A stretch of DNA of 37,991 nucleotides from Cudoniella acicularis. Taxonomy: Eukaryota > Ascomycota > Leotiomycetes > Helotiales > Helotiaceae. Below, in pieces: positions 10,646 through 23,830 of this stretch. Position 1 is the first letter of the stretch. Each line of letters opens with the position of its first letter. Below the pieces are notes generated by a model that was not told the DNA's origin, ran no database searches, and saw nothing but the letters and a program-made list of their open reading frames with translations. A program made the position numbers and the translations under genes. The stretch covers positions 1 through 37,991 of the forward strand of contig JAAMPI010000435.1 of the NCBI GenBank assembly GCA_013054445.1. The letters are read 5' to 3'.

Positions 10646-13600
10646 CCAGAAAAGATGCAGCCTCACGCCTGAGCTCGGCCACAAGCTCGAGCACTGATAG
10701 TTGGAAGTCTACCGATACCATCAAACCAAGCTCGCTCTTCCGGGGGCCTTCGCGACGAGGAGCCCCAATGCTGGTCAAAACGGACGGTAGAAGCAGGTGA
10801 GCAGACCTCTTCTTGCGCTGTTGTCTTAAACCTTCCCGTTCCTGGCCGTGGAAGCTCTCAGTGTGTTCTCTGGCTAACGGCTGCGTGCATTTGCGCTGGT
10901 CATAGGGTTGAAACTGATCCTCAAGTCTCTCCGACTTCTACTGCACCGCGATCCACGACATCTCCATCCTCGACGTCTCCCAATGTCTCCCCGCGGGACC
11001 ATAGAATGACCGACTTCGGCAACTACAGGCGTGATCTAGCAGTGTTAGAAACATCCGGTGGTCGCATCCCGCAGATTCAGCATAACCCTCCTACCGCGCT
11101 GGCCTCGCCCAACCAGACTGCGCCGTGGATGTCAACGAATGGTCAAAATGGCACACCTTCAAGCGCATTTGGAACAACTTTCTACAACGACTCGAGCGAC
11201 AACTTGTCACAAGCCTCTCAACTGTCCCCAGCCTTTCGACCAGGGACGGGCTTCACTGGATATACCAATGCTAGCGATTCGCCGGCAGATGCAGATTTTG
11301 GGGATGAAAGGCGACCTTCAGTGGCTAGTGTGACGACTGCGAGCAGTACTGGGTCGAAGTCAAGTGTGAGTCGGGGTGGCATCCACAAGAAGCTGCAAAC
11401 TTTCTTTGGGGAGGACTTTCCCGGTCGAGATGGGTCCGACACGAGCTTGCCTTCCCATGGGAAAGAAGCTCGGTCGCATTCATTTGCACGAAGCCACCGA
11501 GAACGTAACCTTTCATCTGCGACGGACATAACTCAGAGGGACGCATCGCCTGCGCCATCTCGTCCACGGACACCAGTTCCTTCCAGTGACGTGGTTCCAT
11601 TTCTGTACCAAGACTCCCAGGTTAGTGAATTTAATAAAATCGTTGATATCTTCGCGACAGATTTTTGGGATACCGAGGTTCAGACGATCAAAGCCAGCTG
11701 CCTCAATTGGAAAATCAATTGAGCTGAGTGGCTCATCCCTGTGCTGTAGCGCGATTTCCTCCCACGATACCGTTTCCCGAAGAAAACAGCGGGGAGATTT
11801 ACTGATAGCATAGTTTAGGATATATCTTTGTACGGAGAAGCACCTGTTCGAGAGAAGCTCTCGGGTCCTGACCGAGAGCGATACATCACTGAAAATCCAC
11901 AACCCCCGCCGAAAACCTCGTCGTCATCTCGGTCTGGACACTCCCATGTGCACCTCCCTGGGCATAGCCATCGGCATAACAAGAGCAACGAGGACGCGAG
12001 ATCTTTACGCCCAACTGTTAGTAGGGAAGACTCGGGGGTGAGCGCGAGGCTCAAGGACCGGGGACCTTCATCGATGGGAACTGTCTTGAATAACTCGTCC
12101 AATTCAAGTCTATCAAAACGGCCCGCGAGCCCAACGCCAAGTGGAATGAGTACATGGAGCCAGACAACAGCCAGAACGGCTATGAATGATGGAGGAACAT
12201 CACCGACCGGACATGGCAAACGAGGAATATTCGGACGTCTACGAAAACACAAGGAGAAAGATGGAGGATCATCACGATTAAAAGATCTTCCGGGTTCTGT
12301 TCGATCTTTCAATCCTCCTCCTGCTAGATCCGATAAAAACCAAGGATCGCCAGATTTTGGGTATTGGAGTCGTGAAGGGAGTGTTGCAGGTTCGGACATC
12401 AATCTCTTGCCAAAAATTGACAATAGCCAATTTGGCCGCCCAACTGGCAACAGCTCAAGACTCAACAAATTGCCATTTAGGAAAGGGCGAGCCAAAAATT
12501 TCGACGACTCCGAACCTCTTTCAGATCTTAATGAGAAGGGTGATCTCAACCATGGCTCTATATTTAATTTGGACACCAATCTCTCCAATATGGAAGGTAT
12601 ATTAGCAAAACCGCCACCTCTAACCCCGCTTGACAACAGTATTTTTGCGGGTAACGTCGAAGATGAAGCCAAAATTGATGCTGAAGGTGCAGGTGCTTTG
12701 GGCTGGGATGCCCCTGACAGTTGGGCTGTGAAAAAGGTCCACGATGATAACATGTCGCGTTTGCCAGAAATAGACGACACTGGAGTCCCTCCCAAGGCTG
12801 ACGACAAAGGGCCTCCATATTGCATTCGCATATTTAGAGTCGACGGGACATTTGCAACACTATCGACACCCCTCAATGCAACTGTCACCGAAATTATGGG
12901 ACAATTGGGGAAGAAGACATACATGACAGCCAGTATAGACAACTATCAAATCATCATGAAAAAGCACGATCTCCAACGCATTTTAGGAGCTGGAGAGCGA
13001 CCAGTCGTAATTCAGAAGCAACTACTGAAGCAAGCCGGTTACGAAGATCGCGACAGAATCGAGGATGTTGGAAGGGAAGATAATAGTTACCTCTGCCGGT
13101 TTTCATTCGTCCCAGCTCGAGAAAGTGGATATGCTAGCGTAACCAACGATCCTGGAGTCAGCCGAGTTCAAAAATACAGTCATGTTGACCTGTCTGGGAG
13201 GAACCTTATTACCATTCCCATCGCTCTTTACTCGAAGGCCTCAGAGATCATATCTCTCAACTTGTCGAGAAACCTTTCACTGGACTTACCCAAGGATTTC
13301 ATACAGTCCTGCCAAAATCTTCGTGATATCAAATTTGTCAACAACGAAGCGTGGAAATTACCTCCGAGTCTCAGCTGGGCGAGTCGATTAACAATTCTCG
13401 ACGTATCCAATAACAGATTGGAGCAGCTTGAGCATGCCGAACTCTCTAGACTTTCTGGCCTCATCAGCCTGAAACTTGCGAATAACCGTTTAAGATCTCT
13501 CCCGTCATACTTCGGTGGATTCAAATCGCTGAGGACTCTAAATGTCTCCTCCAATTTTCTGGATGAATTCCCCACATTTCTTTGCGAGTTGGAAGGACTC

Positions 13601-16600
13601 GTTGACATTGATATGAGTTTCAATGGTATCGCAAAGCTGCCGGATGAGATTGGGAGGTTACGAAACCTGGAACGCTTCGTCATTACAAACAATCGTTTGA
13701 CCGGATCTCTCCCAGACACGTTTGGGCAATTGGTAAATTTAAGGGAGGTCGACATTCGTTATAACACGCTTTCCAGTATCAATGTCATCGCCACGCTCCC
13801 AAAAGTTGAACAAATTTCTGCGGATCACAACTCGGTATCAGTCTGTGAATCCGAATTCACCAAGATCCGGGTTCTTCGACTCAACTCCAATCCCGTAACT
13901 AAGTTCGAGATCTACAACTACGTGCCGACGCTCACAACACTTATTCTGTCTAATGCGAAATTAGCACACATCCCCGATGCCGCATTCGACAAAATGCCTA
14001 ATCTTGTGAAGCTTGTTTTGGATAAGAACCACTTTGTATCTCTCCCTAGCCATGTTGGCAAGTTGCGCAAACTGGAATATTTCAGCATCGCCATGAATGC
14101 CCTTAGTAGTCTCCCGCCGGAAATAGGGTGCTTAACAGAGTTACGCGTTCTCGATGTGAGGCAAAATAATTTGAAAAAACTTCCAATGGAGTTGTGGTGG
14201 GCAAGCAAGCTTGAAACGCTCAATATTTCTTCAAATGTCCTAGATAACTTTCCGAAGCCAGCATCTCGACCGCCTCAAGTACCGGGAGATTTACCGCCAC
14301 AAAACCAAGGGCAGTCCAATGGAACTTCTGGGCAAAACCATAGCAATTCGAGCTTTGAGGAACTTGGGCCGCTGGAGGCGTTCGGCCAGCGCCGCCCTAG
14401 TCAAGCGTCAAGTGGTCTTTTGAGTGTTGGTGGCTCTCCTGTTCCAGGTGCAGGAGACAGAAAGGGTTCTGTTGTATCTCTTTATGGGAAAGGAGGCCGC
14501 AAAACCTCTGTTGTCTCGAGGACTGCGTCAGAATCGACCATAGGCACCATGACACCTCCAAGCGCCAGGAAGGATTCTTCGTTATCAGCAAGACTAATTA
14601 ACACATTCGCGGGGTCCTTACGTAGCCTGTACTTGGCTGAAAACCAGCTGGACGACGACGTCTTTGACGAGATTACATTATTGAGCGAACTCAGGGTGCT
14701 GAATCTATCATACAACGATCTCAATGACATGCCTCAAAGATCTCTAAAGTGTTGGCCTCGATTGGTAGAGCTCTATCTTTCTGGAAACGAGCTAACGTCT
14801 CTTCCCTCTGATGATTTTGAGGAGTTTAGTCTCCTGCAGGTTTTGCATATTAATGGAAACAAGTTCCAGACTCTACCTGCAGAACTTGGAAAGGCTCATA
14901 GATTAGCAGTACTTGACTGTGGAAGCAATTCTCTGAAGTACAACGTCTCAAATTGGCCTTATGACTGGAACTGGAATTGGAACACGAATCTCAAATACCT
15001 CAACCTTTCTGGCAACAAACGACTCGAGATAAAGCCGAGTTTACCGGGCGGCTCTGGTGCTCGGGATGGGCGCGACCTCACCGATTTCAGCGCTCTGCAA
15101 CATCTTCGGATTCTTGGCTTGATGGATGTCACGCTGACAATTCCGACTATCCCAGATCAAACTGAAGACCGAAGAGTTCGTACGTCGGGCTCTCTTGCGG
15201 GACAGCTAGCATATGGGATGGCCGACACCCTAGGGAAGAATGATCATTTGTCACTGATTGATATGGTTGTTCCCCGATTTAATTCTACCGAAACTGAAAC
15301 TCTGTTGGGCATGTTTGACGGGCAAACGTTATCAAATGGCGGCTCCAAAATTGCGAAGTATCTGCATGAAAATTTTGGTCATATCTTCAGCGAAGAGCTT
15401 CGGAAGCTAAATTCTGCATTCGAGGAGACTCCAGTGGATGCTCTCAGGCGAGCTTTTCTAGCACTTAACAAAGACCTCGCAACAGCGGCGACCCAGCATA
15501 CAGAAGAGCGTTCGTTGTTATCCCATCGAGGGTCGGCTGCTCCTGCTGTACTCAGCCAGGCCGACCTCCACTCTGGTGGAGTTGCAACTGTCATGTTCTT
15601 ACAGCAGTCGGAACTTTACGTTGCAAATGTTGGAGATGCTCAAGCAATGTTGATCCACTCGGAAGGAGGTCATCGTATTTTGACCAGGAAGCATGATCCA
15701 GCCGAACCTAATGAGCGTCAACGAATTCGAGATGCTGGTGGTTGGGTCTCTAGACAAGGAAAATTGAACGACATTCTTGACGTTTCAAGGGCTTTTGGCT
15801 ATGTCCAACTCATGCCAGCTGTTCAAGCCGCGCCGCACATTACTCATGTCACTGTAAAGGAGCAAGATGAAATGATCTTGATCGCCTCAAAGGAGCTCTG
15901 GGAATACTTATCTCCGGAGCTTGTTGTTGATGTTGCACGGAACGAACGTGGTGACCTCATGCGGGCTGCGCAAAGACTTCGTGACTTGGCAATGGCGTTT
16001 GGCGCAACGAATAAGCTTATGGTTATGATGATTGGCGTCAGTGATCTCAAAAAGAGGGCACAAATTCGACCTCATCGAGTCCACAGCCTACTATTAAACC
16101 CGGCTCTCATAGACGATCCTTATAATGCCCCTATGAAACGACCCAAAAGAAAGGGTGAGAGCGTGGAAGATCCAATGCTTCGGAGATTACAGGCCGAGAT
16201 CCAAGCTCCGGTTGGAGACATTAGCATCGTCTTCACTGATATCAAGAGCTCAACCCTGTTATGGGAGACTTTCCCCGACGCTATGCGTTCCGCAATCAAA
16301 CAGCATAATGAAGTTATGCGTCGCCAATTGCGTATTATAGGAGGGTACGAAGTTAAAACTGAAGGCGATGCCTTCATGGTCTCTTTTCCGACCGCCACTT
16401 CTGCCCTCCTTTGGTGCTTTGCTGTTCAATCTGCACTTCTTGAAGTTGAATGGCCCTCTGAGGTTCTCTCCAGCCTCCTAGGTCAGGAAATATACGACAA
16501 TGACCATACTCTAATTTTCAAAGGCCTGAGTGTAAGAATGGGAGCCCATTGGGGCAATCCTGTTTGTGAGAATGATCCTGTTACGAGGCGTATGGATTAC

Positions 16601-17418
16601 TTTGGTCCGATAGTCAATCGAGCGTCACGAATATCTTCCGTTGCGGATGGCGGCCAAATTACCGTCTCAGCAGATTTTATTTCGGAGATACAACGCTGTC
16701 TAGAGACTTATAGTGATAACGATCGGTCCGGGTCTACTGGTTCGGAGGATGCATACGACAATGATATGCTCGCACAATCGATCCGTCGTGAGCTTTCGTC
16801 ACTCAGCAGTCAAGGTTTTGAAGTCAAGGACATTGGGGAGCGCAAGCTTAAGGGATTGGAGAACCCAGAGTATATCTATTTAATGTACCCTCACGCACTC
16901 TCCGGTCGTATCCACTATCAACAGCGGCTTGCAGAGAATGATAAAGCCCTCGTTGTCGAGAAACCGGTCACTCTATCCCAACAAACACAATTAAGCATCG
17001 ACACGGATACCGTCTGGGCACTCTGGGGCGTCAGTCTACGGTTGGAAATGCTTTGCTCGAGCCTGGAAGTGAACAAAGGGAAGGGTATTGAGTTGCAAGC
17101 GCCAGAAACAGCTGTCATGGAAAAAATGAAACACAGAGGAGGAGAAGTCACAGATCGGTTCTTGGTTAATTTCATGACTCACCAAGTTTCAAGAATCGAG
17201 GTAAGACCAGGTAAAACAATTACACAAGAAAAATACTGACTCGGCGATCTCAGACATGTATCTCTACTCTCGCAACCCGCCATCTAGCAATTGGCCGGTG
17301 TGCCCTTTCGGACCTTGATCAACTCCGAGCCCCCATGGATGACGTTTTAGGAGGCCTAGTCGCGCAATTGAAAGAGCTACAGAAATACAAAGCTCGATTT
17401 GGAGAATTGGATGAATAA
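10642..17418 (+). CDS. CYR1: Adenylate cyclase (class III, LRR type)
   Basis: Makes cAMP for the PKA pathway that controls growth, morphogenesis and, in pathogens, virulence. Four exons: 10642-10796, 10906-11620, 11819-17200, 17254-17418; introns 10797-10905, 11621-11818 and 17201-17253; about 2138 aa, normal for the fungal family. Order: disordered Ser/Pro-rich N-terminus; G-alpha-binding-type segment (FNLDTNLSNMEG, ~540); Ras-association domain (YCIRIFRVDGTFATL onward, ~623-720); a long leucine-rich repeat array (~745-1355) broken by a low-complexity Ser/Gly/Pro insert near 14260-14600; PP2C-like domain (~1417-1705, with MFDGQT and ANVGDAQAML); class III catalytic domain (~1755-1918) with the metal-binding Asp in SIVFTDIKSSTLLWE, plus KTEGDAFMVSF and the FGPIVNRASR block. 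The ATG is first in frame and continuous with exon 2. Cyclase-associated C-terminal residues follow the catalytic core. Intron 2 (198 nt) is the least certain junction. Confidence 0.95.
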
Positions 17419-18541
17419 TGACGAACATGCACCCGGCAAGATTCGACCGGTGTATGAATGATCCTCAGTTGGACAGTCCAGAAGATAATACAAGCAACAT
17501 TGGGGAGTTATTTTCAGTGGGCAGGAGGCGTCAATCTCACGGCATTGGGTATAGGAATCTTTAGGCTAAGCAAGCATGGCGTTCAGGAATTGGGATGTAT
17601 TGATGACCACTTGGTTTGTATAGCTCGGGACAGATTTTAAAATACCTTACGGGAATGGATATGGGGACTGGGAAGGAGTTTTTCGTACTCTGGTTGGCCC
17701 GAATTTGAGCGAGGTCTACTTTCAAGGAGGGATTATGCATTGGTTTCGCAGGGACTTATGAAATTTTATGACGATTACCTGGTTGGGGTGGAGGATAAGG
17801 GGGAGATGTGATACAGTAGAGAGGAACCTGCATATAGTTTTGGTTTATAGTATTTTAGGAAACTGAAATCTCACGACGATACCTGCTCACTTGAAGGGAA
17901 TTACTACCTGATGTGGAAAATCAAAGTAGCAATCATCCCATGCCCTAAACTAAGAGGGTATCCCTTCAACTGTTTCTGGATTCATTTTACGATATCACTC
18001 TTATCACTTCACGCAATAAGCAAGGTACTACCGCGAAATATTATTAAAACGCGAAGATTATGTCTGTAGTAAATTGATCCTTTTATTCGCTCTAGCTTCT
18101 TGCTTTCTTTTAGCCAGTAGGTAATTAACAGTTGTCAAGTGTTTTATCTGAATATGCGAAGAAAGGAAGAAGACCCCCTAAACGATTAAAGGGATATAAA
18201 GCTGGTATCTCCATCCGGCATGTTCTCTCCAAAAGCTAGATACTGGAGATAGCAGCTCATGACCAAAGGTGGACCCCACAGTTTGCGACCTCGGATTCCG
18301 TAATTCCCACATTAAATTCCCACATCGCGACACGCATTTTCCGACCCGACTAACTCCAGGCTATATCCGATCGGGCTTGCTTCACCTGTCGGCATAAAAA
18401 TAAATGCATTTGCCCTTCAATTCACCTTTTTATGTTCAACCTTGTTCAACACTTCCTCTACACTACATATAACTCGATCATTTCCCCTTGAATCTCCCTG
18501 TTTCTCGACCAAGAACTCCCAAACGCCAAACGGAAGCAAAA
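17419..18541. other. Cyclase 3' region and promoter of the hydrolase gene
   Basis: No supported gene. The ORF at 17458-17640 has no family resemblance. The sequence is AT-rich through about 18200, with a TATA-like ATAAAAATAAATGC near 18396 and a pyrimidine-rich leader just before the next gene. Confidence 0.5.
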
Positions 18542-19816
18542 ATGGCCTGCGAAGGTAAGGCATATTCTCAGACTAATTCGATACCCTTTTCTCTTAGAGG
18601 CAAGACCTGTCTCGGGACTCGTTACACCCGTTTGTCGTGTAAAATAAAACGACTCCGAAGCAGTCAACTCTCGATTCCACGTTCATTAAAGTAAAATATG
18701 CAGTGCTAATTCGTTGAACTGCAGCATGCAATACGATACCTCCTGTAACTGTGGAGAACTATGCTCCCAAGGGTTCTGTTAGTATCCTCTCACACACAAA
18801 TTCCTCGTTCTATTGGCCTTAGCTGCAGAGAAAACGTTATGTCTCTCCCGACCTTCTTCTTTTCGTTTCAAGCGACGCTGACACCTTCTCAAGTGGATTA
18901 CCCTCGCAGGGTTGAAAACATGTATGCATATCGCTCTAAAGCCCCATGGTAGAACACTCAATTGATGTCCTCTCAAACTAGATGCCACGGGACCTGAAGA
19001 CGCAAAGCATGCTCTCATCGCAATCTATGATATCTTTGGAAATGCGCCACAGACAATCCAAGGAGCTGAGTGAGTTCTCATCCATTAGTCCCAGAAACCA
19101 TCCTTGCTGCCACAAAGGCTGACAACCCCTCCAAGCCTCCTCTCCAAAGCTCTTAATGCCCTAGTCATTGTTCCAGATTTCCTCAATGGCCGCTACGCCC
19201 AAGCTGAATGGTATGCTGGCAAAGGAGATGAAAAAGAAAAGGCTGAATTTATGGCCTATGCTTTTGATTTCAAGAACTGGACTGGTGTTACCGAAGAGGT
19301 TGTCAAGGCTGGGAAGAGCAAGTGGGTAGGTGTGATGAACTGGGGAGCTTATGGATTGTGCTGGGGTGGAAAGGTGAGTTTCGTACCAGAGTTTTTGGGA
19401 CTTTTCTTAAGAGTGATGGAAAGGTCGACTAAACTGTAAATAGGTTGTTGCGCTTGCTTCCGCCGCCGGAACTCCTTTCACGGCCTCGGGCCAGGTTCAC
19501 CCAGGGTTTGTGACATTGTGCTCCCTTTCTTCGATTCCTTTACTCACTGACACTATATAGACGCCTTGCAACCGAAGATGCCAAAGCAATTACCATCCCA
19601 CATATTGTGCTTGCCTCTAAAGGTGAAGACGCTGTAATCGTCAAGGAATACGCCGATGTCTTAGTTGGAGAAGGAAAACCAAATGTTGTGGAGACTTATC
19701 CAACTATGCCGCACGGTTGGCTGGGCGCCAGAGCAGCTCTGGGTGAAGCCGAGGGTTTAAAGGAGTATGAAAGGGGTTATAATCAACTGGCGAGCTTCTT
19801 TAGCAAGTATCTTTAG
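18542..19816 (+). CDS. AIM2-like dienelactone hydrolase family protein
   Basis: Alpha/beta hydrolase of the dienelactone hydrolase family, close to fungal AIM2-type proteins; the physiological substrate is unknown. Seven exons give about 241 aa: 18542-18554, 18725-18781, 18910-18921, 18982-19069, 19136-19373, 19444-19505, 19561-19816. All junctions keep phase. The N-terminus MACEACNTIPPV and the LKTYATGPEDAKHALIAIYD block are characteristic. The predicted catalytic triad is Cys132 (YGLCWGGK), Asp180 (SKGEDA) and His208 (MPHGWLGAR). Cys as nucleophile is the dienelactone hydrolase hallmark. No signal peptide is seen, so it is probably cytosolic. The oddity is a 12-nt exon 3, needed to restore the GLKTY-like block; the exon 2 donor is the weakest call, because an alternative donor a few bases earlier is possible. 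Confidence 0.85.
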
Positions 19817-20371
19817 AGTCCAGGTCGCACTATGTAGCGATGTGATAAGCGAAGCAAAAGGCTGTCATCTGAGAGCGAATTAGTTGTTAGCTTCATAAAC
19901 TACCTATATTTTCCTGCCGTCAACAGCTTGCAATTTTAGTTCACTCAATTGTTGAGATTTTCTGCTCTTTACAGATAAAGAGAAAGAACATCGGGTGAAT
20001 TATAAAAGCATACACAAGAGAAATGTGTCGAGTTTAATTTCGGGTTCATTTGATAATAGAATGCGGGACGAATAAATCCTTGATCTGAACGTGAGTTTGG
20101 CGATCGTCTCGTCCTCATCTACCGTCCATCAGATTTGCGCTTCGAAGAATCCATCCAAGACGCTGATAAAAAGCCACAAGGCCAAAAACAATTTGCCATA
20201 CTTTCCTTTTCCTTTTTGAAAGACATGAGGAATGGGGAGGGTATTGACATGCGATGAAGTGTAGTTAGTAAATTGGAGGGGTGGATTCGGTCGAGCTAAT
20301 CAGCTATGGGTAACATCTTAACATGAATTCTTTTCTATCTATCGTTTCCTCCATCTAGATATAGTGCATAC
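19817..20371. other. Convergent 3' region
   Basis: Lies between the ends of the hydrolase (+) and G6PDH (-) genes and should contain both 3' UTRs. No open frame or repeat of note. Confidence 0.5.
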
Positions 20372-22479
20372 TTACAATTTGTTAGGTGCGGTTTCTGTGC
20401 GAATTAGAAGTTAGCATGTGTTGTTGTTAGTTTTTAAAAACATACAAAGACAGATGCCTCGACACTCGTCTATACAACAAACATATGGATACAACAAACA
20501 CCAAAACCCCAGAGGATAAATCAAGTGAAAGGGTGTGGTTCTTACGGGTCGTGGGCCATTGGTAACCAGCTGCGTCGCTGAACTTATAGCCGTAGGATGA
20601 GGTGAAGTCATCTAAAACAGCCGGACCACGAGAGCCTGTTGAAGATTAGCAATAATATCTAAGTTGATATCCGAATGGTTTACCGTATGGGTATTCCATA
20701 GGGATGATTTCCTTATTGTCATCAAGGTAGTGAAGAAGTGGTGTGAAAATTCTCCAGCTAGCATCCAATTCATCGTCACGGACGAAGTTGGAGTGGTCAC
20801 CCTTCAAAGCGTCCAAAATAAGAGATTCGTAGGCCTCAGGAATCTTGAGGTCCGAGAAACGTCTTCGGTAAGTCAAATCGAGCTCAGTGACGACAGTTTG
20901 CATGCTCAAGCCAGGAAGCTTCGAGTTCATTTTGATGTAAACACTTTCGTTTGGCTGAATTCGCATGACTAGCTCGTTTCGCGGAATATCCTTGAAGATA
21001 CCGGAAGTGACGTCTTTAAATTGGATTCGGATTTCGGTCTTCTGCTCGTTGAGAGCCTTGCCGGCTTTCAAAATGAACGGCACGCCATCCCATCGTTCAT
21101 TCTTGATGAAGGCAACCATGGCACAGAAAGTGGGACATCTCGAATCTTTTGGAACGGTATCATCTTCCTTGTACGATGGCTTGTTTCCATCTAGCGACTT
21201 TCCATACTGGCCAATTATGACGTTCTTTGGCTCAATAGCAGGAATTCCTCGAAGCACACGGACTTTTTCGTCTCGAACATCCTCTGCCGAGAAGGAGATT
21301 GGTCGCTCCATTGCAAGAAGAGTCAATACTTGTAGCAAATGGTTTTGCATGACATCACGGATGATACCAAACTCATCAAAGTACCCACCACGGCCTTCTG
21401 TACCGAATGGCTCCTTGAAAGAGATCTGGACATTATCAATGTGGTTGCGGTTCCATGTGGCGCCAAAGAATTCGTTTCCAAATCTGAGAATCAAGATGTT
21501 TTTGACCATCTCCTTGCCCAAGTAATGATCGATACGGAAAATCTCTTCTTCGTTCCAGTTTGGTTCCAAAGCCTTCTGCAATTCCCGAGAACTAGCAAGA
21601 TCCTTTCCGAACGGCTTCTCGACCTATTTAAAAAGACGGTTAGCATCTAGTGCAAGAAGAGAATTTGGTCGCCGCTTACAATAATTCTTGCAATGCCGCT
21701 CTTTGGGTAGCAGTTCTTTTTTAGGTGCTGCGAAACGGTTGTGAAAACACTTGGTGGCAATGCCATGTAGAAGATGCGGTTTGACTCCTTTTGGCCTTTC
21801 TCAGCTTTCTCGAGGTGCTCCCGCAGCTCAACAAATGACTCGTCCTTATCATATTGCCCCGATACGTATGTGCAGAGCGCGCAAAATTCTTGGAGTTGCT
21901 GTTCCATATCCTTCGTTGGCGTCTTGATGTACGACTTAACCCGCTTGAGGTACTCCTCATGGTCCATCTTTGTTCTTGCATATCCAATAATCTTTATGTC
22001 TTTTGGCAGGAACTGATTACGATACTATAGCGTCGACGTCAGCGAGCGGGACTTCGGGATGATTGCAATGACCTACCAAGCCGAAAAGAGCGGGAAACTA
22101 TTGTTACACGGATCAGCAATGTAGATGACATTCTTGCGCGGGATTTTCTCACTGTCTTCTTCTTTGCCAGATCGCCAGAAGCACCCAGGACAACGATAAC
22201 AGTGTTATCCTTCAACTCGATGTTCCTGGTGGGGTAAAAATTGGTTAGTTTTTAGAGCTGGAGAAACGACTGCCAACTCCATTGAGTTGTGGGTTTTTAT
22301 AGAAAGCATGGCCAGAGTGCTCTGCAGCTCATGGCATCTTTCCGCGCACCTGAAGTCGTTGTCGTTATGCTGCGCAGGTCATTGTTGAGGGAGCCCAGCA
22401 CCAGGTGACGTACTGGGCGGGAAAATGAGACTTACCCAGCACCCAAAGCCTCTTCAGGCTTGATCATTGTGTCGGCCAT
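20372..22479 (-). CDS. ZWF1: Glucose-6-phosphate 1-dehydrogenase
   Basis: First enzyme of the oxidative pentose phosphate pathway: glucose-6-phosphate + NADP+ to 6-phosphogluconolactone + NADPH; cytosolic. Seven exons: 22479-22436, 22225-22153, 22097-22077, 22024-21680, 21623-20684, 20635-20546 and 20394-20372; about 511 aa, the usual fungal length. The NADP-binding motif GASGDLAKKK is near residue 30. The substrate and catalytic block RIDHYLGKEMVKN, with its conserved Asp-His and Lys, lies in exon 5. The C-terminus YKFSDAAGYQWPTTQTAPNKL matches the fungal family. Exon 3 is only 21 nt and encodes exactly FPALFGL, restoring the conserved KKKTFPALFGLYRNQ run. The last coding exon has 23 nt after a 151-nt intron. 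The first intron is 210 nt and begins 44 nt into the coding sequence, so it may have a role in expression, though this is not shown by sequence. Confidence 0.95.
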
Positions 22480-23830
22480 GGCGGCGGCTCGGATTAGGGA
22501 TTGGGGAGTGTGAGAAGGAAGACGGCGATGCAAGAAAGGAGGAGCGCTTTGGGGCGAGTAGAGCGAGCTTCGCGAAGGTCTTTAAGGGTGGTCAGGACTC
22601 AAGACTCGAGAGCTCCCTCCGAAATTGTTGAACTCGATAGGATTTGGGACTGAGCTACTGGCGGGGTCGCTGGAGGCGTGCCGCCGGAAAATTGGCAGTT
22701 CCACAGCCGGTTCGTCAAGTCACAACGTAAATACTAAACACGCTCTGACGTTCGCAAGTAGTCGTCGCAGGAATGCTTCAGGGCGAGAATCAAAGAACAA
22801 GGACAGTTTGGGGCTTTGCGACTATTATTTATTGCGAAGAAAACGGGTCTCCGGACTTCCAAGGTTCTTTCTACGAGACTTGTACGGAGGACGGCCAGCG
22901 GCCTTTGGCATCGGACTTTGCAGACTTTAACCACCCCCATCCTTTTCTCGCACGAGAAGGCTCTGCCCTCTGCTGCTGGATCTGCTGGCTGCAGCGGCAG
23001 AAGGTGGGCTTCAGGGCGACTGACGGACGGGCTCGATTATAAAGCAGCCTGCGTCGACCGTGTTCTAAGCTCTTCACCGGCACTGGTACTGGCAACCGTG
23101 ACTCTATGTTTGATGCAGTAATCAGAGGTTGCATCCATCCAAAGAATCTCCGGCTGCCGTCAGCGCTCCATCTCCATCTCCATCTCCGTGCTATTTCTTT
23201 GCGCGCAGTCTCCGAAGAGTCTCTGCGCTGCAGACTGTGTGTGGACTTGAGTCAATAAAGGCTACCCTTTATTCTCCTCCCTCCACCGAGACCGGGTTTC
23301 TCGTTGTGAGATGCGTGGACGGTGGAAGCTCGTGAGACCGGACCTCCAAGAAATGTCTGTCAAGGCTTTTATCAATCCGTACTGAGTCCGCTGGGCGAGG
23401 AAAAGCTCGCTGGCCTCGCTCTTCGCACAACAGAGACCCAACTCAAGAGGCGCCAAGGAGCCAGGCATTGGCGAATTGACACATTGGTAGAATCAGCTGA
23501 AATGTGACTATGATGAATTGCAGAGTCAAGAGATTCAGCTTGGGAGCCAAATTGCAATCAGGACTTTCAAGTTGTTGCAGAGGCATCATGTCTCCATTCT
23601 CCATAGCAGGAGGGAAATAAAAGTTGCAAATTAGTCACGTGATGGCTCGCTTAGCTGCGCTAACGAATTCCCACCAACTCTCTTGAATTTTGAAAATGCG
23701 CGTAAGTGTACTGACCAACGACAAATTCGACGACAACCGCATTCAACGAAGTCTTTTCACCAGGACGTGTCGTTGATCCCTTCTTCTTCATCCCTCGACT
23801 CTAGCGATAGTTCGGGAGATCACATTCAAG
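22480..23830. promoter_or_regulatory. Divergent promoter region, G6PDH / eL33
   Basis: A 1.35-kb gap between divergent genes. Small open frames are present with no recognisable product. It includes a short CATCTC tandem repeat at about 23167-23186 and a pyrimidine-rich stretch just upstream of the eL33 start, as is common for fungal ribosomal protein genes. Confidence 0.5.
23167..23186. repeat. Short tandem repeat (CCATCT unit)
   Basis: About three tandem copies of a six-base unit in the eL33/G6PDH intergenic region. Probably a neutral microsatellite. Confidence 0.6.

Noticed and set aside
11815..12942. 375-codon open frame antisense to adenylate cyclase
   Set aside because: It mirrors the codon bias of the cyclase exon on the other strand, has no domain, and its extent matches disordered coding sequence. 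Treated as a shadow.
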